A DNA stretch of 64,000 bases, from the NCBI GenBank assembly GCA_037178675.1, contig JAYMGJ010000182.1, positions 62,001 to 126,000 on the forward strand. Direction: 5' to 3'. The notes beneath the pieces were generated by a model that was not told where the DNA came from, ran no database searches, and saw nothing but the letters and a program-made list of their open reading frames with translations. The position numbers and the translations under genes are program-made. Shown here in pieces: positions 52,991-62,667 of the stretch (positions are counted from its first letter, which is position 1; each line of letters opens with the position of its first letter). The stretch comes from Scleroderma bovista (lineage: Eukaryota > Basidiomycota > Agaricomycetes > Boletales > Sclerodermataceae).

Positions 52991-53555
52991 ATATGTGTAA
53001 GTCACATGAATGAGTAACAAATGCAACCCACGTCCATATCAATAAGCTGGTGCTGGGTCATCCAGGTGATCATGGATGAGGCTGCATCGTTGTCGTCATG
53101 CTGGCATGGACACACTGTCGACACTGGTCACCATTGTGGTGGCCACATTGTCCGTACTGGTTGTCCTTCGTCGTGCTGGCATGCATGCACTGCTGTCATC
53201 ATTGTTATCCAGGTGGTCCTGGTTGCATCATAAACATCAGAATACATCCAAATGATTCAAAGACATAAATGTCACCACATACAATTGAAATGGAGTCTGC
53301 TATCTAATGGAGAAAGGTCAGCACAGGTGATATCAATGTATACATACCTAAATATCGACGTGGAAGATTCTTAGGCACTTCATGAGACATTGCTATATTA
53401 TGTAATTAGAACACAATCAGAACACGCGGGTGACCTGTAAACCTGTACTACGGGTGCAGGTTTTGATGCAGGTACTCCAACACTGACCTGGACCCATACC
53501 CAAATGGTACCCAGACCCATGCTTCTGCCTAATTGTTGTTGTTGTTGTTGTCACT
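52991..53555. other. No gene; short GTC-rich low-complexity patch
   Basis: Bases 53060-53230 have the same GTTGTC/GTCATC character as 38.8 and 47.1 kb. A (GTT)n run immediately precedes the next solo LTR. Confidence 0.45.
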
Positions 53556-54186
53556 TGTCAAGTCCGGGTCTACTCCAGTAGGGGGTCCAGTCAAGTCTGG
53601 ATGAAGGCGGATGAAGGAGGAGGGCAGAGGGCTGGACAAGGGATTAGTCTGGCCGGAGTTTGTGACCGCTTGGATTCAACGACAAGGACAACATGCGTTG
53701 ATCCCTTGTGTAGGTTCCGGTCAAGGTGACAGAGACAGAGACAGAGACAGAGACTGGAGTAGTGACTAAGTTGATTTCAGACTGAGGTGTACAAGGTAAA
53801 CTAGAGGGTATTTATACTAAGTAGAAACTAGGGTCAAGTACATACGGTGACAAGTAAACAACCTAATAGTGGACAAGGGATGACCAGAGTTAGGACTAGG
53901 TCATGTCTGGTGAAAATAAAGTCAGGTCCAGGTAAAATAAATCAGGTCCGGTGAAAATGCTACAAGGTCTAGGATATATTGAGTTCACGGGGAACTCATG
54001 TCAAGGCAGGGTAGACGGGAAAGTGTGGTAAAGACTGGATGCAGGCTAGACCAAGGGTCGTAGTTAGCGGAAGGTTATCTGCATGACCGTTGACCAGAGT
54101 AACTGAGAACGACCAGAGTTGAGCTGTAGGGCTGCGATGTGACCGGAGTAACCGGATATGATCCGGAGTTGGACATGGTCATAACA
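53556..54186 (-). mobile_element. Solo LTR, family D (631 bp)
   Basis: The plus strand reads TGTCAAGTCCGGG...GGTCATAACA, very close to 33863-34494 and including a short GAGACA tandem run. The flanks are TCACT and CACTG: a duplication is suggested (CACT) but is off by one base, so one side has probably changed. Confidence 0.88.
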
Positions 54187-57100
54187 CACTGATGCAAACA
54201 TTGTAGCCTTGGTTGTGTTGGTACGTAGTTGTGATACCTACTAGTGGAACATGGAACTTTATTCGTGAATAGAGTACAAATCAGATCACTTCAGATCACA
54301 CAGCAGATTCAGATCAATGAACACTGCACCAATTTTGAAAGGACACAGTAGTCAGCTATGGCCAGAGTTAAACTTGTTTAGATGAACTCAAAGCTACTAT
54401 CAGTTGAATGAAAAGGAAACAAACAAAGAACCAAGTAAAAGAGGCACTGTGAGAACCAAATCAGGTTATTTTCACTTCGTCAGTGGTGATAATCGCTTTC
54501 ACCCACTTACCTGGGGCTTTGGGAACAGGTGAGAAAAGGGGTGATTTGGGATCACCCAGAGTCTGGGTGATTGAAATGGTGTGGGAAACGTCAGGTGATT
54601 GAGCTAGTTAAATTCATCCTGTAATCATCATGGCGAAAATCACTTCAACTGATCTCTGGGTGATATGACAATGGTTAATTTCACACGACAAACTTGTCCT
54701 CAAAATCATCACCCTTACTCCCGACAGATAAATTAGCCAGTATATCACCAACTTTGTAAATAGCATAATCTTCCAAGTACAATATGATCATAGTTAAGTA
54801 AAAAATTAGCTAGTATGGCATGATGAATGATCAGATGACAACTGCTGCAACTCCAAGAGTTCCAGCTTGCACTCCACTTCACACCTCTTTTCCTCGGCAT
54901 CCCATTTGGCATTCACAAGGCATCTAAGAAATTTGGGATCAACCCAAAGAAGTCATCACTTAAGCTTTCTGTCGTGCCAGTCAGTAAGTGCATCAACTGA
55001 GCACTGCAACTCCGAGACAGAGGCTACTCACCTGTGGCCAATGGAAGAATTGGTTGAAGAGGACGCGCTCTCATTCATTTGGTTATCAGTGGCAGACGCA
55101 GCAATATCACAATCCTCCATGAGGGATGTTTTCAAGATTGATCTGGTGTGACTATGTAGTTAGTCATTGCTGCGACAATATGAATAGAACATACCGTTTC
55201 AGCATGGGCAAATCACCGTTGTGTTTACCTCCTTCTGTGGCTGTCATGAAGTGCAGTGGTCAAAAGACCGGCTGACCCACGATGACAAATTTAAATTGTA
55301 CCTGTGAATTAGTCAGTGCCTGATCAACAAAACACGATCGGACGTGAGTGCATGACATGTCAAGCAGGTGAAATTCACCTGCTGGCAGAATATGTTAGTA
55401 TGTATCAGTAAATTCCAAGTAGACCCCAAACTGCTGGACTTACCTGCCAGAGGTGCAGAACTGTGCGCATACCGCTCACTCTCAACTCCTTTTCAACCTT
55501 GGGAAAGTGCAAGGTGCACCACGTCTACTCTTTTCCTTGACAGGCGATACCAGGACATGCTCCTGCTCCTGTTCGTGTCCATGGGACGAAGAATGGCTAT
55601 GGGATGAACCGTCCTCAATGATGGGTGAGAGTGCGTGCTTCAAGGGGCATGGTGTGTGGAGTGAGTAAAGACTCATGTGTGGCAGGAGGGGGGCACAGGA
55701 GACATTGGCATGGCAGGGACTGAGCTCGAATGCAGGGATACTGGGTGGGTCTTGGTCAGCTTTCACTTTCGCTGCTATTCCTGTGGGGGCGGTGTGAGTC
55801 AAAGTGTGGATTTGGGTCGGAGTAATAACCCAAACACAACACCAACAAAGGACTACGAAAATGTGTGAGTGGTGGTTTACCTCCGTGGTGTCCAGAGAGG
55901 ATATGCTGAGGAGGGGGGAAGGGGATCTACACCAACAGGGTGATGCAGACGGTGATGCAGGATACTCCTGGGGTACAGGAGTAATAGAAGATGAAGGGGA
56001 TAGGGGTCTGGACTCTTCCTAAAGCCTAGGAAGTGTCAAAGTGGGGATTGGGTAGACTGAGACTGAAACAGCGATACTACACCTAGAGATTGGTGCAGCA
56101 AAGGGGCAGGGATGCCTCTGATGTCCAGAGGCAAGGAAGATTGACTGGTATGAAGCCTAGACTCCGCTGGAGCCTAGTATAAAGAATAGATCTTGAATAA
56201 CTTGGATAAACTTGACAATATTGAGTCTTTAGACCTTCACTGAAGCCTACAAGGACACAAAGACTGAAGGGATACTGACTGAGAGAGTCTGAGAGAGGGA
56301 TAATTTCGTGCAATTGGGTCTTTTTACTGGGCTGAGCCCAGGGGTTTAAATACATGGGGGGGCACAGCATTAAAGTACAAAAAGAGAAGGGAGTAAGCAG
56401 AATTTGTCAAGGATTGGTAAGGGATTGGTAAGAGCTTTGTAAGGGGTTTGTAAGTGATCAGTAAGCAAGAAATAAGCAGGAATGAGTAAGCATAGGGAGC
56501 ATGAATAAGCTGCTGAGTAAAGGAATGAGTAAGCTGTATGACAAGATTGATTGGTAAGGGAGTGAGTCATCAGCTGAGTAATATACCAAAAATGCGAAAG
56601 AGATAGAGTAATACTGATGACAAGAGAGTATCAGTAAGCAAGGGATGAGTCACTGCACAGCAGAAGGAGTCATTGATGCACAGCCTAAGAAGTTTGATGG
56701 GGGGCTGTGTACCATCAGGAATTTGATGGGACAACAATGGGGAAGATCTGAGATTAATAGGGGGATTGATCCGAGACAAAACAGCCACAAGAAGGGTACC
56801 AGGGGTCCAGAGGTCTTTTGGGGGGTCAGCATACACTAAGGTATAGTGCATGTGTTCTAGCGCCACTGAAGTGCAACCATGGGCTCCCTTGACAAGCTCT
56901 CTTCTGGGAAAGAATGAGAGAGGGTTCTTCTTCCTAATAGCACTATAAAGTGGGGGGAATAACTGTCATGGTGCTGAAGGACGTCGTCTGAAAGTAGGGA
57001 AGCGGATAGAGTATTGAATTCAACGCATCCATGGAAGCGAGACGAATGACAGAGGAAGATGGACATGGCAAGTATCTGGGAGGAAGGGACCATAGGCTGA

Positions 57101-57855
57101 GGGCTCAGGGGACACAGAGACAACCAGAGAAGTCTTCTCAAGCTTGACAATAGACCTAAGATGACCAAAGTACATCCTTGACGCAGGACTGACAAGGAGA
57201 ACGCGCTGACTGAGAACGAGAGGGACTGAGGGAGCAGGCTGGGAAGATATGTGCCAGGCAGTGCACGGGAACTCTGGGAGAGGCTGTCCTAAGAGCAGGA
57301 CATAGTGGAGATCTGCTGCAATAGTGGAGAAATGATCCAGAGAAAATACGGACTCCATAGTGAGCAATGAAGCGAATGTCTGGATTGCGGGGGGAATATC
57401 TCCGTGGGAAATGAACAGATTTGCATCGGAACTTGACAGGCAGATACACCACGTTCTAGGCTCTCTGACGGTATAGTCACGTGCCTGATAGCTTTAGAAA
57501 CGATGGAGCTATTCAAAATATCGGAATGCCGGCACTGGGCACCTAAAAATGACATTTGGGCACTAAAAATCATTTCTTCTCTTTCTCCTTCGTTTCTCCA
57601 TCAATTCGTCGGCTTCTTTGATCGTTCTGGTATGGGAGTTGGACTGCAGACGTGTGCATTCCTTTCTCATAAGATAGGGCGCATCCACAACCATCCAACG
57701 TCAGGGTCTTGTGACACTGTGTGACCATTGTCTTAGCATCCCGGAAGTCACGGAGAAATTCTAAATTGGGAAGAAGGATCCAGCCTCACTGTGCCCTCCG
57801 TTGAAAGCGAGATCTTGACTTCAAAAATTACTGGCGAAAGTCTATGTACAACGAA
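54187..57855. other. No recognisable gene
   Basis: The stretch contains many overlapping frames of 60-115 codons on both strands, for example 57367-57020 (-), without a domain I recognise. A GTTTAAATAC motif near 56343 and purine-rich blocks at 56370-56900 could belong to a decayed retroelement, but no LTR pair or pol motif is visible. Confidence 0.4.
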
Positions 57856-58758
57856 TTATAAATTTGCCTTCTCTAAATCTTCCATGAGGCTTTCAGGCAA
57901 TACTCTATGCCCTTGATACTTCTTTGAAGCCCATGCAGCTTGTTTACCAGTTAATCCCTTTGAATATGCATCTAGAAACCGACGTGAATGAGTTGTGAAT
58001 CTATACAGAAAGCTCATGTCGGAGTCGGAACCCCAAAGGAATAGATATGGTAATTACCAACACATTGTGATCAGGGGGATCAAATCCAATGCAGTGAGAA
58101 CATTGCTTTCAAGATCAGTTTCCTTTGATGATGCAGGGAATTGGCGGTACAGGTGTTTCGCATACCCCCAACACTGCTCGATAAAGTTAAGTTCACAGTG
58201 GAACTTAGGGAGGAAGAGGATCTGATAGCCCTGAGCCTTGCAATGTGTCTCCAGTAATGACTTGACTGTCACAAAATCAGGTTCCGTGCTGCAGCATAAT
58301 CCACTTTCCTGGATGAACTCGTATTCGTGCCAAGGCTCACCATGCATGTTTCCTAGTGCCACCAAGTCTGCAGCACTTCTCAAGGTGCATTCATGGTACA
58401 CCAGCCCAAGCTGACCTCGCTCTGTGTTGGAGTCCATCCTGATCATATTTGTGCTTTCCAGGCCTGAATCATTCGAGACGGATGCCGGTGGGTCATCCAG
58501 GACTTGGAGACTGGGCTGAGTTAGAGTGACCTGTAAGTTTGACTCATTGTCCACTTTCGGTCTTTTGAGATTGTTGATCCTCAATTGCATGGACTGCTTC
58601 CTTTTGGGTATACTGATAGCGCGCACGAGGTCACCAGCCATTTTTAGACATTCATGCCGGTGGATTCTTTGGGTGTAGTTAACCCAGATTAATACACTAC
58701 TTTTTCCACTAAGTGGAAACAAGAATTCCAAGTCCAACAAAATCCCATAGCTATCCAT
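57856..58758 (-). pseudogene. DDE transposase (Tc1/mariner-like superfamily), C-terminal part
   Basis: The frame from 58758 reads through a variable region to LFLPKFHCELNFIEQCWGYA, the conserved third catalytic block (Asn-x-Ile-Glu with Trp-Gly) of a fungal DDE transposase group. A 45-nt intron-like gap (about 58051-58007, GTAATT...ATGAG) then leads to RFTTHSRRFLDAYSKGLTGK and QAAWASKKYQGHR, ending at TAA 57856. The N-terminal catalytic Asp blocks are not present upstream, so it is a 5'-truncated relic. The motif order is typical; the exact subgroup is uncertain. Confidence 0.7.
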
Positions 58759-59401
58759 CTCGAATTTTCTATGGTGTCAGAATGTCTATTTTTCTCCTCT
58801 GTATTTACTAGTTTGATTTTAAGTCCTAAGTCACGCAAAGTCACTCTTTTGCATGTGATGTTGGAAGGTTGTGGACGCGCCCTATCTTACCACAATTGAT
58901 GTTATTCCTTCAGTTTCTTCAGCTTCTTGGTGGTCCTCGTGCGATAGATGACTGTCTGCATTGGCATTCGTCTCTCGCATCAGGATAGTCTTCTTGTGTG
59001 ATAGATGGCTACGATGAGGGTCCGTTGTGCTTATCCTTCACATAAGGATCATTTGATATAAGTGTTATCTTCCATGTTCACTGTACCAAACCTGTTTGGT
59101 GCGTGACAGCAGTTGCACATGGGTGATGCACCACTGCTGCCATCCGACATCCCCAAGTAGGCAGTGACAAATGACCCAATAAATCCCACTGAGGCACATC
59201 ATCGTGTTGACAGAGCCCAGCCTTGAACCAGTCCCAATCTGGGACGCGCTTGTCACAGATGACTTTGGTGAAAGAGTATGTTTCCTGTGGGAGGTCTGGA
59301 GTGGTTGATCCCTCTGACACGTCGGGTGCTTGCACGGGGGATAGAAAAGTGGTTTCTGGACCAGAGAAGGTGGATGCACTCTCACCTCTATGGGTGATAT
59401 C
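58759..59401. other. No recognised gene; insertion site of Ty3 family A
   Basis: Minus-strand frame 59407-59078 (ASTFSGPETTFLSPVQAPDV...) has some coding character but no known domain, and it runs into the LTR. It could be a host gene cut by the insertion. Confidence 0.35.
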
Positions 59402-60027
59402 TGTCACGGCCGTGATGCCTGATCACCCTGTACCCTATTGTCTGATCGTGTCCACGCGTTCACCGTCCGTTCTATTGTATGTACTCCCTTTTCCGTTTCT
59501 CTCTATCTGTCCTGTATCGCCACCGATCAGTGAGCGCGTTGTCTGATCTGTCTCTCTGTACTATTACCTAATATGTTTCCTTTCTCATTTCCGGTTACTA
59601 TACGTTCCTGTCCTGTTGCATTATTAATACGATACCTATCGGTAATCCGGTTATCGCACTTACCGTACTTACTCAGCGCACAGCGTGACTGCACTAGTCG
59701 TTCGTCGGTAATCCCGACTTCCCACACATCGCCTCATCTGTCCCACTCAGTATAAATACCTAGATACTCGGTCTGTTGTAGTTTCAGTTCAAATATCGAA
59801 TAAGATACTTCTCCTCTGTTCTCTCTTCGTGCTCTCTGCTTCTGCCCTCGTACAAGTACTCGGTCGTTGACCGTTTACCCTCGGACTCTCCGTTAAATCT
59901 TCGGTCAGCCTTCCTAATACTCGGGAAGCGCGACTACGCTACGTAGCATCTCGGTCTTACCACTAGACCAACCTCTGACCCCCAGACCCCTCATAGAGAT
60001 CAGATCAGTGAAGAACCGGTCTTGACA
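59402..60027 (+). repeat. 5' LTR of Ty3 family A (626 bp)
   Basis: It starts TGTCACGGCCGTGATGCC and ends CCGGTCTTGACA. It keeps many CG dinucleotides that are TG or CA in the 27029 copy, so it is the less decayed of the two. GTATATTCAAACTC follows directly, probably the primer-site region. Confidence 0.93.
59751..59757 (+). promoter_or_regulatory. TATA-like box in the Ty3 family A 5' LTR
   Basis: TATAAATACC is preceded by CACTCAG and lies 277 bp before the LTR end. It is conserved with 27376-27382. Confidence 0.6.
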
Positions 60028-60068
60028 GTATATTCAAACTCTAGTCTTGTACGAGTTCACAATCATCT

Positions 60069-61418
60069 ATGTCCAGGACAATCCAAACTTGCTCGCGCAT
60101 GGCTCGCGCAAACAACCCAGAACCCTCAGCATCCGACACTCGTCGGGCTGCTGCCTTAAGCGCTCTGACTAGCCTCAGGCGCTCACCCGACTCTGTCTCC
60201 CAATTCCAAGGCTTCTCCGCTCGGAGAGCCTCCTCCCCCGCTCAGCATCGCCCACCTGGGGCTTTCGTCGAAGCCCTCGGCAATGACCTGGGTGGTGACC
60301 ATCCCGATGACAACGGCCCCGGTGATGATGGTCCCGGCGGTGATGGCCCCGACGACCCCGACGACCCAAACCCTGATGATGGCGGTGAAGACCCCATTGA
60401 GGGCATCCCTGACCAAGAAGAGGCTGGTCTAGTCATTTTCAATAATCTCTCCATCGCTATCGACAGACTCGCGCGATCTTCGCGCTCTTCCGAGTCTTCG
60501 TCTCGCACCAAGGTGTGCGAACCCGACACCTTCGACGGGACCAATCCAAAGGAGTTGCGCACATTCCTAGTCCAGTGCGAGCTCAACGTCCAGGACCGAC
60601 TGAAGGCGTTTCGCACTGACCGAACCAAGGTCACTTTCACGCAGTCCTATCTGAAGGGAATGGCTCTCGAATGGTTCGAGCCAGACCTACTCGGTGCTGG
60701 AGACCCCCACAACCGTCCGATCTGGATGACCGATTGGGAAGAGTTCGTTATCGAACTCCAAACAACCTTCAGTCCCCACAACCCAGTTGCCGATGCTGAG
60801 CATCAGCTCGACCACCTCCGCATGAAGGAAAACCATCGTGCCAACCGATATGTGGTTGACTTCAACCGTATCGCGTCCCAGGTTCGGGGCTACGGCGATG
60901 GCACCCTATGCCATCACTTCTACACAGGTCTCCCCGACCGAATCAAGGACGAGATAAGCCGCGTCGGTAAACTGCGCACTCTGAATGGTCTTCACATCCT
61001 TACCCAGGAGATCGACACCCAATATTGGGAACGCAAGGAAGAGGTCGCACGTCAGAACAAAACCTCTACCAGCACTAGTACCAACACCCCCAACACCAAG
61101 TCAGGTAAAACTGATAAGGGTAAATCCTCGGGCAACGCTGCCCAGTCCTCTTTGTCGTCAACCCCGACTCAGAAAACTAACAAGTCGGGCAAGACTGCTG
61201 AGCTTTTGGACAAGCTCAGCAAGGATGGCAAGCTGACCTCTGAGGAACGCAAACGCAGGTTCAACATGAATCTGTGCATGTTCTGTGGTGCAACTGACCA
61301 CAAGGCCAAGGACTGCCCCAAGTCAGGCTCTCGAGCAGCCAAGGCTAGGGCAGCTACCACCACTACCACGAACACGTCGGAAGCCAAACCGACGGCCTCC
61401 ACTGAGGCAAAAGAATAG
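60069..61418 (+). CDS. gag: Gag protein of Ty3 family A, intact (449 aa)
   Basis: This is the structural protein that forms the virus-like particle and packages element RNA. A low-complexity N-terminus rich in Asp/Gly/Pro (about residues 75-120) is followed by the retrotransposon gag domain (about residues 155-330; VCEPDTFDGTNPKELRTFLV, YLKGMALEWFEP, RANRYVVDFNRIASQVRGYG, GLPDRIKDEISRVGK). A Ser/Thr/Lys-rich spacer and a zinc knuckle CMFCGATDHKAKDC (C-x2-C-x4-H-x4-C, about residue 410) come next, then a basic tail. It starts 42 nt after the LTR at the first ATG, with a second ATG 30 nt later also possible. The frame has no stop, unlike all other element genes here, which fits a young copy or one under weaker decay. 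Pol lies downstream in another frame. Confidence 0.92.
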   Translation: MSRTIQTCSRMARANNPEPSASDTRRAAALSALTSLRRSPDSVSQFQGFSARRASSPAQHRPPGAFVEALGNDLGGDHPDDNGPGDDGPGGDGPDDPDDPNPDDGGEDPIEGIPDQEEAGLVIFNNLSIAIDRLARSSRSSESSSRTKVCEPDTFDGTNPKELRTFLVQCELNVQDRLKAFRTDRTKVTFTQSYLKGMALEWFEPDLLGAGDPHNRPIWMTDWEEFVIELQTTFSPHNPVADAEHQLDHLRMKENHRANRYVVDFNRIASQVRGYGDGTLCHHFYTGLPDRIKDEISRVGKLRTLNGLHILTQEIDTQYWERKEEVARQNKTSTSTSTNTPNTKSGKTDKGKSSGNAAQSSLSSTPTQKTNKSGKTAELLDKLSKDGKLTSEERKRRFNMNLCMFCGATDHKAKDCPKSGSRAAKARAATTTTTNTSEAKPTASTEAKE

Positions 61419-61477
61419 ATAGCAACTCCCGAGACTCCACACAGAGTGGGAGTTGCGTTGTTCCCGACTGTGCACCT

Positions 61478-62413
61478 ATGGAGGCCCAACTCAATGCAGC
61501 CACTCTTTCCGACCCCAACTCTCTCCGACCTCAGGTTACCATCAGTGACCGTGATATACAGTCTTTCCCTGCATTAGTAGATTCGGATTCCACCCACTGT
61601 TTCGTAGATCCGTCTTTTGCCAATATGAACACTCTTTCATGCTACTCGGTATCCCCGATCATTCTCCGTCTATTCGATGGTAACACCACCACCATAATCA
61701 CCGAAGCAACCGATCTACCTATCCGTTTTCCCTCTGGCAACGTCACCCCGTTGGACTCTGACTGTAAGATCGTTCTCGGACACAACTGGCTCACCCGATA
61801 CAATCCGTCGATTGACTGGGTACTGAGCAGTATCAAGTTCAGAACATCTACGCAGCAAGTGCCAACCCCGAGCTCACTCCCCGACCCTGTAGCGCCCTCA
61901 CCGAGTGCGCTGAGACTCGACGCTACGTCAGTCTTGTCTCCTTCTCCGACCAACTCACCTCAGGCTCCCGGTCTTCGGGCACCACCTATTGCTCTCATCA
62001 ACGCTGCAGCCTTTCTGAAGGCTTGCCAGCTCGATGGCTCTCAACAGTTCTCTATTCAGCTGAAACCTGACAGTAGCTTTCGCGCTGCATTGGTCGACGC
62101 TGCTCCCGACCTCTCCTCTGTCCCCGAGGCATACCACGACTTTGCCGACATCTTTAGCAAGGCGAAAGCATCGGTACTCGCGCCTCATCGGGAATACGAC
62201 CTTAAGATAGAACTGGAAGAAGGAGCGCCATTGCCACCTGGAAGACTCTACTCTCTCTCCCCCGTCGAGCTCGAACGCCACACTTCGTGCTATCACAAGT
62301 CTCCAAGTTCCATCAGACGTTCCATCGCCATCTGTAAGGGCACTCCTATGTCTAATTCGGTCTCCTTTCCCTCATCCCGTCTGTTCCACGGTTATGTAAC
62401 AATTCTTAACTAG
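61478..62413 (+). pseudogene. pol: Ty3 family A pol, 5' part (protease to RT start), truncated
   Basis: The frame opens at ATG 61478, 59 nt after the gag stop. Upstream in the same frame it can be read back into the end of gag (GKRIDSNSR), which allows a -1 shift near GGCAAAAGAATAG. Residues about 30-45 hold the retropepsin region ALVDSDSTHCFVD, with Asp where the catalytic DSG/DTG has Gly. GHNWLTRYNPSIDWV follows. From about residue 230, YHDFADIFSKAKASVLAPH and PPGRLYSLSPVELE mark the entry to RT. At about 62275 the family sequence ends and the frame continues for 45 unrelated codons to a TAG, so RT, RNase H and integrase are lost. Confidence 0.9.
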
Positions 62414-62457
62414 AAAAAAATTATCTTATGCGGTTATTTTGCAGTTGGCTTCAATAA

Positions 62458-62667
62458 TTACTCTTCGGTCTTCTTGCGTTTTGACGTCCCCTGGACACGT
62501 TTTGCAAACGTGTTGAATTGCAAGTTTCGGTGATGCTCCCCAGAATCGAGACCAATAACCACCAGATCTGGGGTTCGGGTTCTTGGAACGGGGATGTCCT
62601 GCTGACTGAGGTCCGTAGAAATGGAAATGCTTGCATCGATAATGACGTTGAAAAACCGATTTGGCAC
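62458..62667 (-). CDS. Possible terminal exon of an unidentified gene
   Basis: A minus-strand frame reads NRFFNVIIDASISISTDLSQ, then a Pro/Arg-rich stretch and SGEHHRNLQFNTFAKRVQGT, ending in KRKKTEE, a possible nuclear signal, before a TAG. An upstream acceptor-like site (GGTTGCAG) near 62725 suggests more exons. It is the best candidate for non-transposon coding sequence in the window. No family is recognised. Confidence 0.35.
   Translation of the reverse strand: MPNRFFNVIIDASISISTDLSQQDIPVPRTRTPDLVVIGLDSGEHHRNLQFNTFAKRVQGTSKRKKTEE

Larger units (their letters stand above)
59402..62275 (+). mobile_element. Ty3 family A, 5' half only
   Basis: It contains a complete 5' LTR, an intact gag, and pol through protease up to the start of RT. 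Sequence similarity to Ty3 RT stops abruptly at about 62275. No 3' LTR follows inside the window. The LTR pairs with 27029-27652, and the two halves complement each other, but they lie 32 kb apart and differ in decay, so they are best read as two truncated copies. Confidence 0.9.

Noticed and set aside
51091..54186. A retrotransposon bounded by the LTR D copies at 51.1 and 53.6 kb
   Set aside because: The copies are inverted, the first has its own complete duplication, and the interval holds no gag or pol.
56370..57573. A retroelement gene on the minus strand
   Set aside because: Frames overlap and switch, with no motif, LTR pair or polypurine tract to support it.
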